NCBI RefSeq assembly: GCF_000471905.2
Contig: NW_006500357.1
Span: 846,708-910,707, forward strand
Source of the DNA: Amborella trichopoda
Taxonomy: Eukaryota; Streptophyta; Magnoliopsida; Amborellales; Amborellaceae
Reading direction: 5' to 3'
Length of the DNA stretch: 64,000 bases
Shown: positions 37,364-50,100 of the stretch, in pieces
How positions within the stretch are numbered: position 1 is the first letter of the stretch
Layout: every line of letters begins with the position of its first letter
Notes under the pieces: generated by a model
Databases searched by the model: none
Told to the model about the DNA's origin: nothing
The model's input: only the letters and a program-made list of their open reading frames with translations
Position numbers and translations under genes: made by a program

Positions 37364-38570
37364 ATGGGTTCTCGTATCACTTTTCGCCACGATAAACGCT
37401 CAATGACTAATATAATACCATTTGAAGGAGAACCTTCGCCTTTGGCAACCCGTTCCCCTTCACACTCTCCTATGCACCAAATAACCTATCCTGAAGCAAA
37501 TGCTTCAAATCCCATATATTTTCCAGCTCAGTCTAAGTCTGCTTCAAGACCTAATATACCCAGATCTTCATATATTGAACGAGCTTACCTCATGGATATT
37601 ACTATTGATGAACACCGAACCAATAAAACTTGCTCCATTATATCTGCTCAATCACTTAAATCCAACCAATGGTGTAAAAACCAGAGAATACTTTGAAGCC
37701 ATCCTTATGGAAATGGGATCCATTTCCGTTGTCCATTATTACCAGCAAAACACCAGAGTCATTGCGTACTCAAAAGTACAAATCAAAAAACTACTTTCCT
37801 ATGATGAGTGGGGTTATGATCCCGCGTAAGGAAAGAAATTACACAACCCAGATTTCTCTTATAAATACTACAAGTATGCCGAATATATTGAAGCCTGGCA
37901 TAAATTCTTTTACTACCAAAATCCAAATAGCACACACAGTTGGTACATACAGTTCCGACTACCTGTTTTTGAAAGATTCCCCACATGGTTTAAAAACTGG
38001 TTCTTTGTGTGGGGCTCAACATCTTCAATCTTACCTCCTGCTTTCAAAACAGTGCAGGAACAATTTATGGAATACAATAATATTGATAATACCATTGATA
38101 TTCACCTATACTTCATGACCTTGTATCAAATCCCATGGATTATGAAATGGGAGTATACTATTTCAGTCAATACCACTGCTGACTACACCTATATTCCCCG
38201 ACTGGGAAAAACTATCTCTATAAAATGGTGGGACATATTCAATATGGATCCCACAACAATCACACCCAAAAGAATACCTCAGCCATCACCTATATACCAG
38301 CCAAGCCCAGATACTGCCAACACTTCTTTTGATTTCCCAACCTATTTGAGAAATATGCTCCAGTCCAACCCCAATGCCTCAAAAGAAGCTCTAGAGCAGC
38401 AAATGAAAGAAATATTTGCTGAAGCAGAAAGAAAGCCAGTTTCTTCTGAAGAAACTGTACAATCTTCACCCTTACACACCAATCAGTACTTGCAACTACC
38501 GGTAACCGATCCGGATGATGAAGAAGATCCAGAAGAAGATGATCCTGATGAATTCAGCCAAAGACCATAA
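37364..38570 (+). pseudogene. Virus B ORF2, duplicate copy, broken
   Basis: ATG at 37364 (MGSRITF). An 11 bp loss near 37617 breaks the frame, which resumes in the piece 37500-37829 and stops there at a CAA-to-TAA change. The C-terminal 187 codons (38007-38570) are open and end DEFSQRP. The lesions differ from those of the first copy, so the two diverged after the duplication or arrived separately. Confidence 0.86.
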
Positions 38571-38984
38571 GGAATCCTTGAAGAATATTCCAGAAGGACA
38601 CCTTACCTCACCAGCATATTCCAACAAAGATTCATCTTACTAACAAGATCACTATCACCGACAAAGATAAAGCTCCACCGACGCATATGCCAAAAGAAGA
38701 ATAGTCTCCACCGACATATATGCCAAAAGAAGAATAGTCAAAGATGCCAGCACTATGCCCATTGTCATAAAATCCAACAAAGTCACTATAGCCATGATCA
38801 TATAAGACAAAAAGAAACGCTGTACAAAGATGATTTCTTTTCTTTTTATTTTTGCCTTTTATGCTTTAAGTCATATCTCTTTTGTCCTCTGTCTCCCACA
38901 AGACATTATTCTTTTATCCTTTGTCTCCCACTCGGCTTTTGTCCTCTTCCTCTTTTCTTTGCTTAGCCCCTAAGCAATCTCGCT

Positions 38985-38993
38985 TATAAAAGG
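38985..38993 (+). promoter_or_regulatory. TATA box of virus B promoter, second copy
   Basis: TATAAAAGG in the same context as 36346. Confidence 0.8.
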
Positions 38994-39900
38994 GGGGCCT
39001 CTCCCCTTTCATTCGGCAGGGTCTCAACCTCTTCCCTCCTCTGCTCTTCTTTGCTCTCTCAAAGGTCTAAACCTTTTCCCTCAGAGGTCTCCTACTCCTC
39101 AGAGGTCTCTCTGCTTTTCTCTCTGCTCCTCTCCGCTTCTCTCTTTGCTCCTCTCTCAGCCTCTTATGAGCTCCTTATCTCTCTCTCTTCTCTTTCATCC
39201 CCGAAGATAAAAGCATACCAACAATCAAGAGCTATCCTGACCTTCATAGCTCCATACTCAAATACCAGGTTCTATCCTTCTCTCTTTTTAATATGTGTGA
39301 CTGCAATATAAACTCTCTTCCTTCATATTGCCCGCAACACTGAAAACTCTTTTCCAGTTACTGCATCTGTAAACAGTAAGTCTACTGTTTTCATACTCTT
39401 TATACAGTTGGTTTGTCTATGAGTCTGTAATCATCTACCCAGTTCAGTTAGTCTCTCTTTGTTTATTTCTATCTTTAATTCAGTTTGTCAGTCTGTAAAA
39501 TAGTTTCAGTTTATATTAAGTTTGCATCAGAGTACTCATGTTTGTGGCTTGTGGCTTAGTTTGTGTAAACATATATTGTGATTAATACAGTGTGTTGTTT
39601 AAACAGTTTATCTTAGTTTGTCTCAGATGTTTTAATATTTAATATGCAGTTTAAAATTTTATTCGGTGTCAAAATTGGAGATAATAATTATGCTCAATGG
39701 TTTGTTATTGATATATCGATTATACCCCTTCTTTGCATAATCCTCTTCATTCTAAATTATTATAAAATTCTGCAAGAACTAATTAAATATAATAGTCTCA
39801 TATTTACATATCTACTCTAGAGTTACTCTAGAACCATAGCCACCACCTTATACTCTAACAAATGTTATAAATAGGATCGGACTGTAGATCCTGGGCGTTT

Positions 39901-39908
39901 TGGTATCA
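39901..39908 (+). other. Truncated tRNA-Met primer-binding site, virus B
   Basis: TGGTATCA, the first 8 bases of the caulimovirid primer-binding site, followed directly by ORF1 capsid sequence (TAATGGAATCATTG). It is the only primer-binding site of virus B in the window. Confidence 0.78.
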
Positions 39909-40083
39909 TAATGGAATCATTGTATATTCATCTTATACACTTGGAGAACTCTCAGCAGAAATATGTGCTGAAGCCTTAGCCTTATGCACAGATATGAAAC
40001 TCAAAAGACAATTGGATAAACAACAAACAACCAAGAGGAAAGAACTTGGTGACTTTTGCGAACAATTTGGATATTATCTTGAT
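39909..40083 (+). pseudogene. Capsid-region fragment, virus B
   Basis: About 175 bp matching ORF1 at 31660-31832 (from the HNGIIVYSSY region to FGYYLD), lying between the primer-binding-site joint and the leader of B2. It has no start or continuation, so it is a filler fragment at a complex junction. Confidence 0.85.
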
Positions 40084-40249
40084 ACTGGAGAAACCAAATT
40101 AAATTTACATCTAAGAAAGTTGGTCCGAGAGTTAAGGCAAAAGACGAAAGGACAAGTCTAGGCAAAGTACCCGTCAAGGCCAGGAAGAGTCGCTTAGGGA
40201 ACACGCTGGACCCTTGATCGTCCAGATTGTCATTATCCGCAACCTACAG
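40084..40249 (+). promoter_or_regulatory. Virus B copy B2: end of leader
   Basis: Matches 28841-28995 (GAAACCAAATTAAATTTACA, then the block before MP). The promoter and primer-binding site are not attached to it. Confidence 0.8.
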
Positions 40250-43200
40250 ATGGCAAATTTAATAAGGAATCTTACAGGTAATAATGCAACTTCATCTCAA
40301 ACACTTGGAGTTAAAAATAAGGAACAGATCATAATAAATGACATTGAATATCACATTCAGAATTGGAATATTCCTAAGGTACCAATAACCGATATTTATC
40401 ATAAAGGCTCATTTAAAGTTAAAATGGGTTATGCTATTAAGACAATAGAAGAAAGTTTGTCTGTTACACAGAACCAGGAAGACTTTCAACTACTATCTAA
40501 AAAAGTTATTGAAAAACCTAAGGAAAATCATTACAAATATTTACATATTGGCCTTATTCAAATAGCAATCAAACCTTTAACCCGACTAGGGTTAAACACT
40601 TCAGTGCTTGTATGCCTAAAGAGATACAAGACACAATAATTTCATTGATTCACTCCTAGGCATAGTTGAATCTAGCCTGTGTAGTGGACCAATATATTTT
40701 AACTGTTTTCCGAATTTTTCAGTTTCTTTAACTGACCCTAATATCTTAAATATACTTTCAATAAATATGAAAACTTATGGATTTAATATGTTACATGGTT
40801 CCCAGAATTTAGCCATAGTATACAGAATATATTATAAGGTAATGAATACTCTTTGTCCTAATATTATGAGAATAGATAGAAAAGATCAAACCATATTATT
40901 TCAAACAAATCTGGAAAAATCCCATACTATTGTACCTAAAACAATCAAATGGTCAGATATTGTTTTACCACAGTCTTGGGCATTGCAACATGCAAATCAA
41001 CCCCAAGAAGTACCAAGTCATAATATTCCAAATCAAATAATTGAACATCCAGATGGAAATATTGAAATAAAATTCCAACAAATACAGGATGATATAAATG
41101 TGAACAGGAAAAGAAATAAAAAAACAATAATACCAAATAGAAAATCATGTTCTAATACTCCTGATGTCATTATACTTCCTCCTCCTTCTCAAACAATACC
41201 TTACTCAGATTTACAATTCCAAGGAATACGAAGAACAGCTGACCATGTTGTTCTCCCTACCTATACTCCTGAGCCAAGTATAGAAGAATTTCAAATATTA
41301 ACCTTACAAATAGAGGATAATATAGAAGAAGATAATGATATATATACTGATGAATATTTTGCAACTAAAGAAGCCTATTTAGTAGCCAAATTAGTGGCTA
41401 AAAGAGAAAAAAGGAAGAAGAAAATCAATACTACCGATATTAACCAAGATTATATTTCAGATGAAAATAAACATATTAGAGAATGGTATCTTACAACAAT
41501 ACCATTAAAATTAAGAAACATATTTCAAGCAAAATATAATAAATTTCTCAAAAAAGAAAGAGAAACAACATGATATTTTATATGGTTAAAAGAAAAATAT
41601 CAGGATCAACTTAATATTCCTTCATTTGAAAATATTCAAACTTTGGAAGAAAAAACCTATATAAGTACAGATGGGACTACAACTGCTAGTACACATCCTC
41701 CTGAAAAAAGCATAATACTTAAAGGAGTCACTCCATCTAATAAAGGAGAACCACCTCAATCTGTATATGATATCATTGCTACTCCATACAAAGTCTTACC
41801 CAAAGAAATTGGTAAGAAACAAGAATTGATACCTCATATAGTGGAACAAAATAATTATACCAATTTATATATGCAATCTTTAGGGAAACAGGAAGAAAGA
41901 ATAGAAAGACTAGTATCCAAGGAAAAAACAATTCCTTCTCCTCCTAAAGCAGTTTTGTTCAAACCACCTCCAGAATTAAATAAAAATAAATTCCATATTG
42001 GAGACAATAATAAATCCATAATGGATCAATTAATAGCCAAACTATCTCGACTAGATATTAAAGGAATACCATCTCTCAAGATTACTATTCCTACACCAAT
42101 GATACCTAGTCCAATACCTGAATCTTCAGAAAAAGGCAAAGCTAAAATCCCAGAGCATAAGACAATGATGCTCCAAGAAGAACCAATAATAGAAGATACT
42201 ATCCAAAATCAAGAGAATGCATTTATGGATACCACTCCTATGAATCTGAATGATAATCTGAATAGAATAGCTTATGGAAAAAATTGGAAACCAATTACTG
42301 CTCTTCCATATCATAAAAGACCCACACCTGTTGATATCCAAATGGAAGAAGATGCTATACAACAAGTAGTATCATACTCAGATAGATCAATAGTCAATTG
42401 GACCATAGATGGTTTATCTGACTTAAAGATTTTAGATGTCATGAGACATATGACAATGTTTGCCTCTGCAAATAAAATGGCAGGCAACCCAGATCAAGAG
42501 GTTGCAAAGGCAATAGTTAATGGATTCACTGGCTGGTTGAGAAAATGGTGGGATTTTTATGTAGACGATGAAACAAAAAAAAGAACCTCACCAATACTAG
42601 ACAATGGACTGCCAGAAACGAACATAATCAAGAAATAATTTATACGAAAAGTGATGCCGTCAATACTTTGTTATATACCATTACACTTCACTTTATAGGC
42701 AGTACATCACTGTTAGCAGTAAGATCGGAAGATCTGCTCTCCAATCTCCGTTGTCCTACATTATCTCATTATAAATGGTATAAAGATGTATTTGTCTCAC
42801 GATTATTAATACGAGAAGACTGTCAGCTAGACCACTGGAAAGAGAAATTCATAGCCGGTCTACCATATATATTTGCTGAAAAAGTCAACGAAAGACATAG
42901 GAAAAAACATAATGGAATCATTGTATATTCATCTTATACACTTGGAGAACTCTCCACAGAAATATGTGCTGAAGGCTTAGCCTTATGCACAGATATGAAA
43001 CTCAAAAGACAATTGGATAAACAACAAACAACCAAGAGGAAAGAACTTGGTGACTTTTGCGAACAATTTGGATATTATCTTGATAGAAAAAATTTGCCTG
43101 AAAAAACTCTATAAGAAAAAAAATATATATAAGAAAGACAAGTATAAATCCAAAACTGATAAATCTCATAAACAATATAAAAAATCCAAAAGAAAGCTTA

Positions 43201-45896
43201 TCAATAAATTTTCTCCCAACACAAAACATAAAAGAAAACTTCCAGTATGTTATAAGTGTGGTAGAGTAGGCCATTATAAACATCAATGTAAATTAAAAAA
43301 GAAAATAGAGTCATTACATTTAGATGATACAATTAAAACAAGATTATACAATATAATCAACTATGATTCTACATCGTCAAATTCTTCCTCCGATTCTCAT
43401 ATAGACAATATACATGACGATGATCTGCTATGGACAGAATCATCTGATTCTTCTAATACTTCAACAGATTCAGAATCATTGAATCCAATGAAAGATAATG
43501 ATTATAGCTGTCCCATACCTTCACATAATCTTCATACACTTACACAAGAAGATAATTTCATCTTAGACATTATTGACAAAATTATTGATCCAGATGAAAA
43601 AAGATCTGTTATTACTCAATTCATTTCTATAACGAAAAATAAAGCAAAAATACCTCCCATCAATAAATCTCCTGATGAATACAATTTTGCTTCAATAATG
43701 AAGAGAGTAAGTAAACAACATACTTCTCAACAAAAAGAACCTTCAATTTCTGATTTAAAACAAGAAATCAAAGACATAAAAAGATAAGTATCTCAACTAA
43801 AAAATAGAATTAAAATTTTAGAATTACAACAAGTATCTCCACAAGATACAGATACAGATGAAATAGATTTTGATCAAATCATAATGGAAGAACCAGAAGA
43901 GATTCCAGAAACCTCAGAGAAAAAACCTTATCTGGTAACTCTCCCTTCAGTCAATTTAATAGATAAAATAATGATTCAAAAATGGTTTGTCCAAGTCAAA
44001 ATTATAGTTGCAAAAGATTATAGTTTTGAAACTTCAGCCTTAATAGACTCAAGCGCTGACCTGAATTGTATCAATGAACGTCTCGTACGTTCAAAATATT
44101 TTAATAAGACAACCCAAATATTGAATACAGCAGATGGAAGGAGACTGTTTATAAATTATAAATTATCAAATGCTTTTGTTTGTAATAATCATCAATGTAT
44201 TAGTACACCTTTCATAATGGTTAAAGGGTTAAGCCAAGCGGTTGTACTTGGAGTCCCATTCCTTACCCTTTTATATCCATTGACAATAGACCAAACAGGA
44301 ATATCTTCTAAATATCAAAATGTACCAATATACTTTGACTTTATACATAAACCCAAATTAAAAGAAATAAATAATGTAAAAAGTCAATTACAAAATAAAG
44401 AAAAATTTCTTTGCACGTTGAAACAAGAAATTAAATATAAGCATATTGAAGAACAACTAAACAATCCTTTGATTCAACAAAAAATACAATGCATACAAAA
44501 ACAAATAGAAACTTCTATATGCAGTGAACATCCCAATGCTTTTTGGGAAAAGAAAAAGCATAGTATTAGCTTATCATATGAACAAGGTTTTGATGAAAAA
44601 CAAATACCTACCAAAGCTATACCAATACAGATGAGTACTATCCTACTTGATATGTGCCGCAAAGAAATCAAGGATCTTCAAATAAAGAGATTAATAAGAC
44701 CAAGCTCCTCACCTTGGAGCTATGCAGCCTTTTATGTTAACAAAAACGCTGAAAAAGAACGAGGAGTTCCTCGACTGGTTATTAATTATAAACCTCTTAA
44801 TAAAGTATTAAGATGGATTCGATATCCTATCCCTAATAAGAAAGATTTATTAGATAGAGTTGCTAATGCTTGTATCTTCTCTAAATTTGATATGAAGTCT
44901 GGATACTGGCAAATACAAATTCAAGAACAAGATAAATATAAAACCGCATTTAATGTACCATTTGGTCAATATGAATGGAATGTCATGCCCTTCGGTTTAA
45001 AAAATGCTCCATCAGAATTTCAGAAAATAATGAATGACGTTTTCAATGCTTATCATCATTTCATGATAGTCTATATTGATGATGTTTTAATCTTTTCTGA
45101 ATCTATAGATCAACATATCAAACATATTCATACTTTTATCACTGCAGTCCAAAATGCTGGATTAGTTGTATCAGCCAAAAAGATTACTTTATTCAAAACT
45201 AACATTAGATTTCTAGGACATATGATCCACCAAGGTACAATTATTCCCATTGATAGATCAATTCAATTTGCTGATAAATTTCTTGATAAAATACTTGATA
45301 AGAAAAACCTTCAAAGATTTTTAGAATGTTTAAATTATGTTAGTGATTTTTATCCTAATCTTGCCATAGATTCTAAACCTTTATATGATAGACTCAAAAA
45401 AAATCCTCCACCATGGACAAATATCCATACTCGTGCAGTACAAATAATCAAAGAAAAGGTAAAAACTCTTGTTAGCCTTTCTCTTCCTCATCCAATGGCG
45501 TTCAAAATTATAGAATGTGACGCATCTGATATAGGCTTGGGTGGTATTCTCAAACAAAGCATTGAGAACAAAGAACAATTACTCAGGTATAATTCGAAAG
45601 CTTGGAATCCCACATAGAAAAATTATTCAATGGTTTCAAAAGAATTATTAGCCATTGTTCATTGTGTCACGAAATTTCAAAGTGACATTCTTAATCAATC
45701 ATTTCTTATACGAACTGACTGCAAGGCAGCCAAAGATATTTTGCAAAAAGATGTTCAAAATTTAGTTTCCAAACAAATATTTGCTCGATGGCAGGCTATA
45801 TTGTCCGCCTTTGATTTTTCCATCGAACACCTTCCGGGTCTTCTAATTCCTTGCCTAACTTCTTAACCAGTGAATTTTTGCAGGGGGCAACACTGA
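40250..45896 (+). pseudogene. Virus B copy B2: full-length ORF1 polyprotein, broken
   Basis: ATG at 40250 (MANLIRNLTG). The movement protein is interrupted by a one-base insertion near 40618. Capsid pieces follow (40767-41573, 41643-42638, 42668-43114, 43047-43787) with the knuckle CYKCGRVGHYKHQC at 43248-43289. The longest piece, 43884-45617 (577 codons), holds protease, RT with YIDD at 45072-45083, and the start of RNase H. The protease D-S-G motif reads D-S-S (GGC to AGC at 44052). A CAG-to-TAG stop at 45615 and a 2 bp loss near 45884 affect RNase H. The GGA-to-TGA stop at 41573 is shared with B1 at 30316. Confidence 0.94.
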
Positions 45897-45984
45897 CAGC
45901 AAAGACGAATCACCCTTGTCCCTTGCACTACAGCTATTCAACGAGAATAGAAATAATAATATTACACTTTCACCTTCACCTATA

Positions 45985-47128
45985 ATGGGTTCTCGTAGCA
46001 CTTCTCGCCACGATAAATGCCCAATGACTAATATAATACCATTTGAAGGAGAACCTTTGCCTTTGGCAACCCGTTCCCCTTCACACTCTCCTATGCACCA
46101 AATAACCTATCCTGAAGCAAATGCTTCAAATCCCATATATTCTTCAGCCCAGTCTAAGTCTGCTTCAAGACCTAATATACCCAGATCTTCATATATTGAA
46201 CGAGCTTACCTCATGGACATTACTATTGATGAACACCACATCAATACAGAACCAATAAAACTTGCTCCATTATATCTGCTCAATCACTTAAATCCAACCA
46301 ATAGTGTAAAAACCAGAGAATACTTTGAAGCCATCCTTATGGAAACGAGATCCATTTCTGTTGTCCATTATTGCCACCAAAACACCAGAGTCATTGCGTA
46401 CTCAAAAGTACAAATCAAAAAACTACTTTTCTATGATAAGTGGGGTTGTAATCCCGCGCAAGGAAAGAAATTACACAACCCATATTTCTCTTATAAATAC
46501 TATAAGTATGCCGAATATATTGAAGCCTGGCATAAGTTCTTTTACTACCAAAATCCAAATAACACACACAGTTGGTACATACAGTTCCGACTACCTGTTT
46601 TTGAAAGATTCCCCACTTGGTTTAAAAACTGGTTCTTTGTGTGGGGCTCAACATCTTCAATCTTACCTCCTGCTTTCAAAACAGTGTAGGAACAATTTAT
46701 GGAATACAATAATATTGATAATACTATTGATATTCACCTATACTTCATGACCTTGTATAAAATCCCATGGATTATGAATGGGAGTATACTATTTCAGTCA
46801 ATACCACTGCTGACTACATCTATATTCCCCGACTGGGAAAAACTATCTCTGTAAAATGGTGGGACATATTCAATATGGATCCCACAACAATCACACCCAA
46901 AAGAATACCTCAGCCAACACCTATAAACCAGCCAAGCCCAAATACTGCCAACACTTCTTTTGATTTCCCAACTTATTTGAGAAATATGCTCCAGTCTAAC
47001 CCCAATGCCTCAAAAGAAGCTCTAGAGCAGCAAATGAAAGAAATATTTGTTGAAGCAGGAAGAAAGCCAGTTTCTTCTGAAGAAACTGTACAATCTTCAC
47101 CCTTACACACCAATCAGTACTTGCAACT
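45985..47128 (+). pseudogene. Virus B copy B2: ORF2, truncated and broken
   Basis: ATG at 45985 (MGSRSTS). The frame is open from 45916 to a CAG-to-TAG stop at 46689, the longest ORF2 piece in the window. It covers the N-terminal Ser/Pro-rich part, the EAILMET motif and the aromatic core. A one-base loss near 46768 follows. The copy ends at 47128 (…YLQL), where it is fused to movement-protein sequence, so the acidic C-terminus and the following promoter are missing. Function unknown. Confidence 0.86.
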
Positions 47129-50100
47129 TCAGGTAATAATGCAACTTCATCTCAAACACTTAGAGTTAAAAATAAGTAACAGATCATAATAAATGACATT
47201 GAAGATCACATTCAGAATTGGAATATTCCTACGGTACCAATAAACGATATTTATCATAAAGGCTCATTTAAATTTAAAATGGGTTATGCTATTAAGACAG
47301 TAGAAGAAAGCTTGTCTGTTACACAAAACCAGGAAGACTTTCAACTACTATCTAAAAACGTTATTGAAAAACATAAGGAAAATCATTACAAATATTTACA
47401 CATTGGCCTTTTTCAAATAGCAATCAAACCTTTAACCCGACTAGGGTTAAACACTTCAGTGCTTGTATGCCTAAGAGATACAAGACACAATAATTTCACT
47501 GATTCACTCCTAGGCATGGTTGAATCCAGCCTGTGTAGTGGACCAATATATTTTAACTGTTTTCCGAATTTTTCAGTTTCTTTAACTGACCCTAATATCT
47601 TAAATATACTTTCAATAAATATGAAAACTCATGGATTTAATATGTTACTTGGTTCCCAGAATTTAGCCATAGTATACAGAATATATTATAAGGTAATGAA
47701 TACTCTTTGTCCTAATATTATGAGAATAGATAGAAAAGATCAAACCATATTATTCCAAACAAATATGGAAAAATCCCATACTATTGTACCTAAAACAATC
47801 AAATGGTCAGATATTGTTTTACCACAGTCTTGGGCATTGCAACATGCAAATCAACCCCAAGAAGTACCAAGTCATAATATTCCAAATCAAATAATTGAAC
47901 ATCCAGATGGAAATATTGAAATAAATTTCCAACAAATACAGGATGATATAAATGTGAACAGGAAAAGAAATAAAAACCCAATAATACCAAATAGAAAATC
48001 ATGTCCTACTACTCCTGATGTCATTATACTTCCCCCTCTTTCTCAATCTTCTTCTTCTCAAACAATACCTTACTTAGATTTACAATTCCAAGGAATACGA
48101 AGAACAACTGACCATGTTGTTCTCCCTACCTATACTCCTGAGCCAAGTATAGAAGAATTTCAAATATTAACCTTACAAATAGAGGATAATATAGAAGAAG
48201 ATAATGATATATATACTGATGAATATTTTGCAACTAAAGAAGCCTATTTAGTAGCCAAATTAGCGGCTAAAAGAGAAAAAAGGAAGAAGAAAATCAATAC
48301 TACCGATATTAACCAAGATTATATTTCAGATGAAAATAAACATATTAGAGAATGGTATCTTACAACAGTACCATTAAAATTAAGAAACTTATTACAAGCA
48401 AAATATAATAAATTTCTCAAAAAAGAAAGAGAAACAACAGGATATTTTATATGGTTAAAAAAAAAATATCAGGATAAACTTAATATTCCTTCATTTGAAA
48501 ATATTCAAACTTTGGAAGAAAAAACCTATATAAGTACAGATGGGACTACAACTGCTAGTACACATCCTCCTGAAAAAAGCATAATACTTAAAGGAGTCAC
48601 TCCATCTAATAAAGGAGAACCACCTCAATCTGTATATGATATCATTGTTACTCCATACAAAGTCTTACCCAAAGAAATTGGTAAGAAACAAGAATTGATA
48701 CCTCATATAGTGGAACAAAATAATTATACCATTTTATATATGCAATCTTTAGGGAAACAGGCAGAAAGAATAGAAAGACTAGTATCCAAGGAAAAAGCAA
48801 TTCCTTCTCCTCCTAAAGCAGTTTTGTTCAAACTACCTCCAGAATTAAATAAAAATAAATTCCATATTGGAGACAATAATAAATCCTTAATGGATCAACT
48901 AATAGCCAAACTATCTCAACTAGATATTAAAGGAATACCATTTCCCAAGATTACTATTCCTACACCAACGATACCTAGTCCAATACCTGAATCTTCAGAA
49001 AAAGGCAAAGCTAAAATCCTAGAGCATGAGACAATGATGCTCCAAGAAGAACCAATAATAGAAGATACTATCCAAAATCAAGAGAATGCATTTATGGATA
49101 CCACTCCTATGAATCTGAATGATAATCTGAATAGAATAGCTTATGGAAAAAATTGGAAACCAATTACTGCTCTTCCATATCATAAAAGACCCACACCTGT
49201 TGATATCCAAATGGAAGAATATGCTATACAACAAGTAGTATCATACTCAGGTAGATCAATAATCAATTGGACCATACATGGTTTATCTGACTTAGAGATT
49301 TTAGATGTCATGAGACATATGATAATGTTTGCCTCTGCAAATAAAATGGCAGGCAACCCAGATCAAGAGGTTGCAAAAGCAATAGTTAATAGATTCACTG
49401 GCTGGTTAAGAGGATGGTGGGATTTTTATGTAGACGATGAAACAAAAAATAGAATCCTCACCAATACTAGACAATGGACTGCCAGAAACGAACATAATCA
49501 AGAAATAATTTATACAAAAAGTGATGCCGTCAATACTTTGATATATACCATTACACTTCACTTTGTAGGCAGTACAACACTGTTAGCAGCAAGATCGGAA
49601 GATCTGCTCTCCAATCTCCGCTGTCCTACAATATCTCCTTATAAATGGTATAAAGATGTATTTTTCTCACGATTATTAATACGAGAAGACTGTCAGCTAA
49701 TTCACTGGAAAGAGAAATTCATAGCTGGTCTACCATATTTATTTGCTGAAAAAGTCAAGGAAAGACTTAGGAAAAAACATAATGGAATCATTGTATATTC
49801 ATCTTATACACTTGGAGAACTCTCCGCAGAAATATGTGCTGAAGGCTTAGCCTTATGCACAGATATGAAACTCAAAAGACAATTGAAGAAACAACAAACA
49901 ACGAAGAGGAAAGAACTTGGTGACTTTTGCGAACAATTTGGATATTATCTTGATAGAAAAATATGCCTGAAAAACTCTATAAGAAAAAGAAAAAATATAA
50001 GAAAGACAAGTATAAATCCAAAACTGATAAATCTCATAAACAATATAAAAAATCAAAAGGAAAACTTATCAATAAATTTTCTCCCAACACAAAACATAAA

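Larger units (their letters stand above)
34581..39848 (+). repeat. 2,634 bp direct duplication (RNase H tail, ORF2, intergenic)
   Basis: The sequence starting GTCTTCTAATTCCTTGCCTG at 34581 recurs at 37215 (offset 2,634). The two units stay alike, with few differences per line, through ORF2, TATA box and leader up to the CACCACC joint (37210 and about 39848). The second unit then continues into leader sequence absent from the first. Confidence 0.92.
38571..39908 (+). promoter_or_regulatory. Virus B intergenic region, second copy, ending in the primer-binding site
   Basis: Near-duplicate of 35932-37212. It extends about 60 bp further (TACTCTAACAAATGTTATAA… then GGGCGTTTTGGTATCA) and stops within the primer-binding site at 39908, where capsid-region sequence begins. 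Confidence 0.85.

Noticed and set aside
28996..45896. An intact, potentially active virus copy
   Set aside because: Every ORF1 copy has several stops, frameshifts or deletions, and no copy of either virus is complete with all domains open.
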